Positions 1-4,246 of a DNA stretch of 6,802 bases are shown one piece after another. Positions within the stretch are counted from its first letter, which is position 1. Each line of letters starts with the position of its first letter. Under the pieces are notes generated by a model. That model saw nothing but the letters and a program-made list of their open reading frames with translations. It was not told the DNA's origin and ran no database searches. The position numbers were made by a program, and so were the translations under genes. Origin of the DNA: Pseudolabrys sp. (GTDB taxonomy: Bacteria; Pseudomonadota; Alphaproteobacteria; Rhizobiales; Xanthobacteraceae); assembly GCA_029945495.1 (NCBI GenBank), contig JAQSCR010000643.1, positions 1 through 6,802 of the forward strand, read 5' to 3'.

Positions 1-117
1 CTCGATGCCGGCGGTCTTGTAGTCGTGAAAGGCGTAATCGACGCCGGCTTTGTCGAGCCAGGCGCGCGCCTTCTTCATCGTATCGCAGTTCTTGATGCCG
101 TAGATGGTGACGGGCAT
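1..117 (-). CDS. yffB: ArsC/Spx-like YffB-family protein (N-terminal 39 residues, partial)
   Basis: Only the first 39 codons are present; the gene runs off the left edge. The protein starts MPVTIYGIKNCDTMKKARAW and continues with a segment ending HDYKTAGIE. This is the first beta-alpha-beta part of the ArsC/Spx/YffB thioredoxin fold, and the YGIKNCDT stretch is typical of YffB rather than of true arsenate reductases. A single cysteine at residue 11 sits where ArsC enzymes have the catalytic cysteine; the following residues are DTM, so there is no CxxC pair. Family members are about 115-120 residues long. The start is supported by a GGAAGGA Shine-Dalgarno on the minus strand just upstream (plus positions 122-128). 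The gene is divergent from the TetR gene and shares its operator-bearing upstream region. YffB is often annotated as a putative glutathione-dependent reductase; its biochemical role is not settled. Family confidence is high, function low. Confidence 0.88.
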   Translation of the reverse strand, partial: MPVTIYGIKNCDTMKKARAWLDKAGVDYAFHDYKTAGIE

Positions 118-184
118 GGCGTCCTTCCGCATGGCTGACAGCCGACTGTCCTACAAAATCCCAAATTAATAAAGCCGTGCCGAC

Positions 185-201
185 TTGACCAATTTGGTCA
201 A
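185..201. promoter_or_regulatory. Palindrome 1, candidate operator over the -35 box
   Basis: TTGACCAA and TTGGTCAA form a perfect inverted repeat with one central base (T193). The left arm contains the -35 hexamer TTGACC of the tetR promoter. The size and symmetry suit a homodimeric helix-turn-helix regulator. It could be a site for the neighbouring TetR protein or for a second factor, since its half-site differs from that of palindrome 2. Confidence 0.6.
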
Positions 202-213
202 CCGTCCTATAAA
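185..213 (+). promoter_or_regulatory. Sigma70-type promoter of the tetR operon
   Basis: The -35 hexamer TTGACC (185-190) and the -10 hexamer TATAAA (208-213) are separated by exactly 17 bases. Each matches the consensus in five of six positions. Transcription would start near 219-221, giving a leader of about 42 bases before the preferred GTG start of tetR. Both boxes lie inside palindromes, so a bound dimer would block the polymerase. The hexamers and spacing are read directly; promoter activity is inferred. Confidence 0.72.
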
Positions 214-221
214 TTAGGACG
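203..221. promoter_or_regulatory. Palindrome 2, candidate TetR operator over the -10 box
   Basis: CGTCCTA (203-209) and TAGGACG (215-221) form a perfect inverted repeat with a five-base AT centre TAAAT. The -10 hexamer TATAAA overlaps the left arm and the centre. It ends about 40 bases before the likely tetR start, the usual place for an autoregulatory TetR operator. ACCGT also flanks it as a short direct repeat (201-205 and 222-226, the first copy overlapping the left arm). Of the two palindromes this is the better candidate for the site of the adjacent repressor. Confidence 0.68.
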
Positions 222-251
222 ACCGTATGATATATGCGGGGCGCGACCGCC

Positions 252-255
252 GGAG
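252..255 (+). promoter_or_regulatory. Shine-Dalgarno that decides the tetR start
   Basis: GGAG lies seven bases before the GTG at 263. The in-frame ATG at 227 has no such signal and would fall only about six bases after the predicted transcription start, so the GTG is preferred. Confidence 0.65.
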
Positions 256-262
256 ACGACCC

Positions 263-880
263 GTGCCCTCACAAAGCACCAACACAACCCGGGATCATAT
301 CGTCGAAGCCGCCGACCGGCTGTTCTATCGGCAGGGCTACGAGCACACCTCATTCTCCGACATCGCCGACGCCGTCCGGATATCGCGCGGCAATTTCTAC
401 TATCACTTCAAGACCAAAGACGAGATTCTGGACGCGGTGATCGAGGCCCGCCTCGTCCATACCCAGGCGATGCTGAACCGGTGGGAATTGGACGGTCAGA
501 CCCCCGCCGACCGTATCCGTAGCTTCATCAACATCCTGATCGCCAACCGCGCCGATATAAAACGCTTCGGCTGCCCGGTCGGCACACTCACCACCGAGTT
601 GGCGAAGCTCGATCACACCTCGCAGGCGGAAGCCAACAAGCTGTTCACGTTGTTTCGAACCTGGTTGCACAAGCAGTTCACATTGCTCGGCCGCAAAGCG
701 GACGCCGATGCGCTGGCGATGCATCTTCTTGCCCGCAGCCAGGGTGTCGCCACGCTGGCCGCCGCCTTCCACGACGAGAAATTCATCAAGCAGGAAGTCC
801 GGCAAATGGCCGCGTGGCTGGACTCGCAGACTGAAGGCGCGCCAAGCGGGTGCCACGCCAACCTACCTGAGAAGCGTTAA
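263..880 (+). CDS. TetR/AcrR-family transcriptional regulator
   Basis: From GTG 263 the protein has 205 residues, normal for the family. Residues about 8-55 are the TetR_N DNA-binding domain: a helix TTRDHIVEAADRLFYRQGY, then the helix-turn-helix with TSFSDIADAV and the signature SRGNFYYHFKTKDEIL. Residues about 60-190 form the helical ligand and dimerisation domain, with the FGCPVGTLTTEL stretch (102-113) seen in a subgroup of TetR regulators that includes thiol- and electrophile-responsive members. Only two cysteines are present, C104 in that stretch and C197 in the C-terminal tail; a redox-sensing role for C104 is speculation. The start could be ATG 227 (217 residues), but GTG 263 has a good Shine-Dalgarno. 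It is followed after 26 bases by a YCII gene and then a GST gene, probably co-transcribed. Two palindromes on its own promoter suggest autorepression. The family call is firm; the ligand is unknown. Confidence 0.95.
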   Translation: MPSQSTNTTRDHIVEAADRLFYRQGYEHTSFSDIADAVRISRGNFYYHFKTKDEILDAVIEARLVHTQAMLNRWELDGQTPADRIRSFINILIANRADIKRFGCPVGTLTTELAKLDHTSQAEANKLFTLFRTWLHKQFTLLGRKADADALAMHLLARSQGVATLAAAFHDEKFIKQEVRQMAAWLDSQTEGAPSGCHANLPEKR

Positions 881-906
881 AGCGGCTTTAGAGGAGAACC
901 CAGCCC

Positions 907-1194
907 ATGTTTATCGTGACGCTTAAATTTTCCGACAGCAAAGGCCAAGCCGGCCAATTCATGGACGGCCACAAGCAATGGATTAAACGCGGCTTTGACG
1001 ACGGCGTGTTTTTGCTGGTCGGCAGCCTCCAGCCGAATTTGGGCGGCGGCATCGTCGCGCACAATACGACCCTGGCGGATCTTCAGGCCCGTGTGAACGA
1101 CGATCCCTTCGTCGCGCAGAATATCGTCAGTGCCGACATCTTCGAAATCGCCCCGGCCAGAACCGACGAGCGGCTTAGCTTTCTGGCCGCTTGA
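907..1194 (+). CDS. YCII (YciI-like) domain protein
   Basis: The protein has 95 residues, the full length of a single-domain YCII protein with the ferredoxin-like dimeric alpha/beta-barrel fold. It begins MFIVTLKFSD, a typical first strand. H22 in DGHKQWIKRGF matches the conserved histidine that follows the first strand in the family, and the NDDPFVAQ stretch (64-71) is the diagnostic DPF motif near the last helix. The glycine-rich SLQPNLGGGI (40-49) matches the family's loop before strand 3. AGGAG at 892-896, ten bases upstream, supports the ATG. The gene lies 26 bases after tetR on the same strand and 100 bases before the yghU-type gene. YCII proteins are small putative enzymes or accessory subunits with few known reactions, so no specific function is assigned. 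A perfect 9-base inverted repeat lies at its 3' end (1154-1189). Confidence 0.9.
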   Translation: MFIVTLKFSDSKGQAGQFMDGHKQWIKRGFDDGVFLLVGSLQPNLGGGIVAHNTTLADLQARVNDDPFVAQNIVSADIFEIAPARTDERLSFLAA

Positions 1195-1294
1195 AAACCT
1201 TTCCTGCGCTCCACAATTACCAACAGCGATTGCGAACCGTTATGAGCCGTTGCCGTCAGGCGACGAACCCAAATTGATGTCAGGAACAATTGAA
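1195..1294 (+). other. Intergenic gap between YCII and yghU genes
   Basis: These 100 bases hold the Shine-Dalgarno AGGA (1282-1285) for yghU and an imperfect direct repeat GAACCGTT/GAGCCGTT (1234-1241 and 1244-1251) with a ten-base period. I see no convincing promoter hexamer pair and no terminator with a T-run, so read-through from tetR into yghU is possible but not shown. Confidence 0.5.
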
Positions 1295-2173
1295 ATGACC
1301 GAACCGACCGCCTATACCCCGCCGAAGGTCTGGACCTGGGACAAGGAGAGCGGCGGCCGGTTCGCCAGCATCAACCGGCCGATCGCCGGGTCGACACATG
1401 AGAAAGAACTTCCCGTCGGACGTCATCCTTTGCAACTTTATTCCCTGGCGACGCCGAACGGGCAAAAAGTCACCATCATGTTGGAGGAACTGCTGGCGCT
1501 CGGCCACAAGGGCGCCGAGTACGATGCATGGTTGATCAAGATCGGCGACGGCGAGCAGTTCGGCTCGGGCTTCGTCGGCGTGAACCCCAACTCCAAGATC
1601 CCGGCGCTGATGGACCGCAGCGGCGCAAAGCCGATCCGCGTTTTCGAATCCGGCGCGATCCTGACGTATCTCGCCGAGAAGTTCGGCGCCTTCCTGCCCA
1701 CCGAACCGGCGGCCCGCGCGGAATGTCTGTCCTGGCTGTTCTGGCAAATGGGCAGCGCGCCCTATCTCGGCGGCGGCTTCGGCCATTTCTATCAATACGC
1801 GCCGACCAAGATCGAATACGCCATCGACCGTTTCGCCATGGAGGTGAAGCGCCAGCTCGACGTGCTCAACCGGCAACTGGCGACGAACGAGTACATCGCC
1901 GGCGGCAGTTACACCATCGCCGACATCGCCATCTTTCCCTGGTATGGCGGCCTGGTGAAAGGCTGGCAGTACGGCGACTCGGCGACGTTTCTAAGCGCCA
2001 ACGAATACAAGCACGTGCTGCGCTGGGCCGCCCAGTTGCTGCCGCGCCCGGCGGTCAAGCGCGGCCGCATGGTCAACCGAGTCAGCGGCGAGCCGGCGAT
2101 GCAGCTGCACGAACGGCATGAGGCGAGCGACTTCGAGACGAAGACGCAGGACAAGATGGCCAATCCGGCTTAA
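1295..2173 (+). CDS. yghU: Glutathione S-transferase, YghU family (GSH-dependent disulfide reductase)
   Basis: The 292-residue protein matches E. coli YghU (288 residues) over its whole length. Shared features are the YghU-specific N-terminal arm KVWTWDKESGG (11-21) and THEKELPVGRHPLQLYS (34-50); the thioredoxin-fold domain (about 46-133) with TPNGQK (53-58), holding the Thr and Asn that in the YfcG/YghU group contact glutathione; the cis-proline motif KIPAL (101-105); and ESGAI (118-122) for binding the glutathione gamma-glutamyl group. The all-helical C-terminal domain contains GGGFGHFYQYAP (159-170), a helix N-cap region around TIADIAIFPW (207-216), and the closing LHERHEASDFET (271-282). 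Members of this group bind two glutathiones and reduce disulfides rather than conjugating electrophiles, and act in the cytosol. AGGA at 1282-1285, nine bases upstream, favours ATG 1295; an in-frame ATG at 1277 is the alternative. It is probably the output gene of the TetR-controlled unit. It converges on the ydeI-like gene with a 24-base gap. Confidence 0.96.
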   Translation: MTEPTAYTPPKVWTWDKESGGRFASINRPIAGSTHEKELPVGRHPLQLYSLATPNGQKVTIMLEELLALGHKGAEYDAWLIKIGDGEQFGSGFVGVNPNSKIPALMDRSGAKPIRVFESGAILTYLAEKFGAFLPTEPAARAECLSWLFWQMGSAPYLGGGFGHFYQYAPTKIEYAIDRFAMEVKRQLDVLNRQLATNEYIAGGSYTIADIAIFPWYGGLVKGWQYGDSATFLSANEYKHVLRWAAQLLPRPAVKRGRMVNRVSGEPAMQLHERHEASDFETKTQDKMANPA

Positions 2174-2197
2174 GGCGGAAATCGACGCAGCGCACCG

Positions 2198-2797
2198 TCA
2201 TTTCTTGCTTTGCGGATAGATCGTCTCGCCACGCTTGAGCATGGCGACAAAGGATTCGATCTTCTTCTTCCGTCCGGCCGGCGTCTTCATATTGTGGGTG
2301 CGGAACGCGAGCGCGAAGCGGTTCTGTTCGCTGAGCTTGCCCAGCATCGCCTTGGCCTTCGGCTCGGCGTCGATCGCCTCCTGCAGATCGGCAGGAATCT
2401 TCATCGCCTTGCCGGCCCGATAGGCGCGCGCCCACCGCCCGTCGGCCTTGGCGGTCTCGACATGCGCCTGGCCATGCTCGGTCATGCGGCCTTCCTCGAT
2501 CAACCGCGCGAAATTGGCGACGTTGATCTGGCTCCAGACGCTTGTGCGCTTGCGTGGCGAATAGCGCTGCAGAAAGCTTTGCTCGTCAAAACCCTTGCGG
2601 ATGCCGTCGATCCAGCCCCAGCACAGCACGACGTCGATGGCTTCCTTCGGCGTGATCGAGGTCAGCCCGGAATTCACCTTGTGAATCTTGATCCAGACCT
2701 CGCCGGCCTTGTCGTGATTTTTGCCGAGCCATGTGTAGAAGCTCGCGGCGTCCTTGAACGCGCGCACCTTATTGGGATCGACCTTGACCGGGGCCAT
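2198..2797 (-). CDS. YdeI/OmpD-associated (OmdA) family protein
   Basis: The 199-residue protein has the two conserved blocks of the YdeI/OmdA family. In the N-terminal half are the segment AGEVWIKIHK (31-40), the motif EAIDVVLCWGWIDG (52-65 region) and RYSPRKRTSVWSQIN (79-92) with NVANFARLIEEGRM. The C-terminal OmdA domain runs from about 120 to 195, with ADLQEAIDAEPKAKAMLGKL, and NRFALAFRTHN followed by a basic GRKKKIESFVAMLKRG. Family members are linked to antimicrobial-peptide and bacteriocin resistance in enterobacteria, but no biochemical activity is established. No signal peptide or membrane segment is visible, so it is probably cytoplasmic. The start lies four bases after the stop of the DUF1801 gene, so the two are probably co-transcribed and translationally coupled; GAAGGG about 11 bases upstream is a possible Shine-Dalgarno. 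No terminator with a T-run is visible past its stop. Confidence 0.92.
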   Translation of the reverse strand: MAPVKVDPNKVRAFKDAASFYTWLGKNHDKAGEVWIKIHKVNSGLTSITPKEAIDVVLCWGWIDGIRKGFDEQSFLQRYSPRKRTSVWSQINVANFARLIEEGRMTEHGQAHVETAKADGRWARAYRAGKAMKIPADLQEAIDAEPKAKAMLGKLSEQNRFALAFRTHNMKTPAGRKKKIESFVAMLKRGETIYPQSKK

Positions 2798-2801
2798 CGG
2801 C

Positions 2802-3269
2802 TCAGGCGCCCTTCGGCTTTTTCTTCGCCGCGCGCTTCGCCGTGTTCAACGCGACGGCGGCGCGGATCAGCGCCTTCAACGCCGTCGCATTGATCTTGTT
2901 GCCCTCATGGATATCGATCGCGCGCCGCATGTTGCCTTCGAGGCTTGAATTGAACAGGCGCGACGGATCGTCCAGCGACGCGCCTTTGGCGAAGGTCAGC
3001 TTAACGACGGCCTTGTAGGTCTCGCCGGTGCAGATGATGCCGTCGTACTCCCACACTGGCACGCCGCGCCATTTCCATTCCTCGACCACGGCGGGATCGG
3101 CCTGCTTGATGATGGCGCGCACCCGCGCCAGCATCTCGCCGCGCCAGTCGCCCAGTTCCTTGATCCGGGCGGAGATTTGCGCGGAGGGAGAGACGGATGC
3201 TTTGGCGGACTTGAGACCGGTCTTAGCTTTCGTTTTTGCCGCAATAGTTTTAGTCGCGCGCTTGCTCAT
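2802..3269 (-). CDS. DUF1801 domain protein with Lys/Ala-rich tails
   Basis: The core at residues about 45-141 fits DUF1801: a first helix MLARVRAIIKQADPAVVEE, then WKWRGVPVWEYDGIICTG with the conserved Trp-Lys-Trp and Pro-Val, TYKAVVKLTFAKGASLDD, and a closing LKALIRAAVALN helix. The family is a small cytoplasmic alpha/beta fold of unknown function. The first 24 residues hold seven lysines and one arginine among Ala and Thr, and the end (145-153) is again basic, with AAKKKPK. Such tails suggest nucleic-acid binding, but this is inference. The length is 155 residues. The Shine-Dalgarno is weak (AGG about 10 bases upstream). It lies 19 bases after the HNH gene and four bases before the ydeI-like gene on the same strand. 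DUF1801 and YdeI genes are often found near each other, which supports a shared role that is not known. Confidence 0.88.
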   Translation of the reverse strand: MSKRATKTIAAKTKAKTGLKSAKASVSPSAQISARIKELGDWRGEMLARVRAIIKQADPAVVEEWKWRGVPVWEYDGIICTGETYKAVVKLTFAKGASLDDPSRLFNSSLEGNMRRAIDIHEGNKINATALKALIRAAVALNTAKRAAKKKPKGA

Positions 3270-3288
3270 GGGTGCAACCTGTTCACGC

Positions 3289-4188
3289 TCACTGTTTGAA
3301 ACAATTCTCGCGATGCCAGTTCAGAAAATGCGGATGTGGTCGCTCCGAACTCCGCAATGGCGCAAATGCTTGTCCAGACTGATTAATGAAAGCTCGCGCG
3401 GCATCCGGATCATTCACTTGCCTCGAAACGAGGATCTTTAGATCGTCCGCCAAACTGATCAGTCCACGGTCAAACATCCAGTGCGCCGTCCCCGAAAGCG
3501 CAATGCCGTTACTCACGATATCAGGACCGCCTGCCTCAACCGGGCGAATATGGGCTGCGTCAACTTCCGCTCGACCGCCACCATTAATGAGTCTTAGACC
3601 ACTAATCGCACAACGCTGATCATAGGCGCGCAATACGATTCCTCGGAACACGCGATCTCTCACGATCCGAGATACAGTAAAAGTAGAGCGCTCACGCTGC
3701 TCTTCGAACTGAAACGGCGCCTGCTCATCCTCAAATCCGGAAGTAACGGGCATGCCGCCAATTCGCGGCAATAGCGGCGCGCTCTCTTCGAGGCCAAGCG
3801 TAACGACACGCTGGAAATCTGCTGGCGAAAGTGGCCGCACGGCCGATTGAGCGCGCCCAGAAATCTTGCCTTGCTCGTTCAACACACCCCGTTCGACTGG
3901 GCCATTCGCATCGTTAAACTGTACGGGATTGGCAAAATCGAGATAGCTCTCAGGCTCGATCAGAGCCAGAAACATGCCAGACGCAGACGGATCGGGAATA
4001 ACGCGCTGAACCTTTGCGACGGCAAAATATCCGCGAGTGTCTGCGACTTTTCGCGGTTCGTAATATACAATCCAGTCGCCGACACAGGCCTCAACACGGC
4101 CCAAATACTGACTTGGAAACTGATAACGCTCCGAAGGGCTGTCGTCATAAATCGAGTCTGAGCGATGAATGAAGACCCCGAATGCCAT
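3289..4188 (-). CDS. HNH endonuclease (HNH_2) with PUA/EVE-like N-terminal domain
   Basis: The 299-residue protein ends in an HNH_2 nuclease domain (about 185-250). Visible motifs are RCAISGLR (192-199) with the single Cys of the zinc/beta-hairpin part, EVDAAHIRPVEAGG (208-221) with the catalytic His213 in AAHI, and NGIALSGTAHWMFDRGLISL (227-246) with Asn227 and His236. The N-terminal half (about 1-95) reads FGVFIHRSDSIYDD, YQFPSQYLGRVEACVGDWIV (22-41), YYEP and GYFAVAKVQRVIPDP. This pattern of a charged pocket, a GDWIVYYEP strand and a following strand resembles the PUA/EVE fold that reads modified bases in modification-dependent nucleases. The motif calls are seen, the fold is inferred. GC is well below that of its neighbours, suggesting later acquisition. 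It begins 58 bases past the guaA stop with only a weak ribosome site and no strong promoter visible. No methyltransferase gene is adjacent, which fits a modification-dependent rather than a classical restriction enzyme, or a solitary nuclease. Confidence 0.87.
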   Translation of the reverse strand: MAFGVFIHRSDSIYDDSPSERYQFPSQYLGRVEACVGDWIVYYEPRKVADTRGYFAVAKVQRVIPDPSASGMFLALIEPESYLDFANPVQFNDANGPVERGVLNEQGKISGRAQSAVRPLSPADFQRVVTLGLEESAPLLPRIGGMPVTSGFEDEQAPFQFEEQRERSTFTVSRIVRDRVFRGIVLRAYDQRCAISGLRLINGGGRAEVDAAHIRPVEAGGPDIVSNGIALSGTAHWMFDRGLISLADDLKILVSRQVNDPDAARAFINQSGQAFAPLRSSERPHPHFLNWHRENCFKQ

Positions 4189-4246
4189 GGCTATTTTTAG
4201 CGCCTTTTATTTGAGATTGGGACCAATGTTGGCATCCCGGCCCCCC
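4189..4246 (-). other. Gap between guaA stop and HNH start
   Basis: This is an AT-rich spacer downstream of guaA. It contains a weak inverted repeat at 4219-4238 (GGGA/TCCC plus CCA/TGG around a four-base loop, with a two-base bulge). No T-run follows on the minus strand, so it is not a typical intrinsic terminator and guaA transcripts might read on. No second copy of the guaA 3' end sequence is seen here. Confidence 0.4.

Larger units (their letters stand above)
118..262. promoter_or_regulatory. Divergent intergenic control region (yffB-like / tetR)
   Basis: This stretch separates two divergent genes and is AT-richer than both. It holds the Shine-Dalgarno of the yffB-like gene, an AT-rich block at about 154-174, two perfect palindromes (185-201 and 203-221), a sigma70-like promoter for tetR formed by parts of those palindromes, and a GGAG Shine-Dalgarno for tetR. 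A lone GTCCTA, the left half-site of the second palindrome, recurs at 148-153 near the yffB-like gene. On the minus strand a TTGGTC in the first palindrome followed by the AT-rich block could form a weak promoter for the yffB-like gene, but the match is poor. Confidence 0.7.

Noticed and set aside
1130..1294. Upstream extension of yghU overlapping the YCII gene
   Set aside because: The first 55 codons have no match to YghU and overlap the YCII gene out of frame; ATG 1295 with its Shine-Dalgarno gives the family length.
1528..2121. Open plus-strand frame of 197 codons inside yghU
   Set aside because: Overlaps yghU in another frame; extremely Arg-rich product, while the yghU frame matches its family end to end.
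2210..2893. Open plus-strand frame of 227 codons over the ydeI-like gene
   Set aside because: Antisense shadow of the ydeI-like and DUF1801 genes; no domain and shadow-like composition.
4219..4238. Possible terminator hairpin after guaA
   Set aside because: The stem is short and bulged, and no T-run follows on the minus strand.
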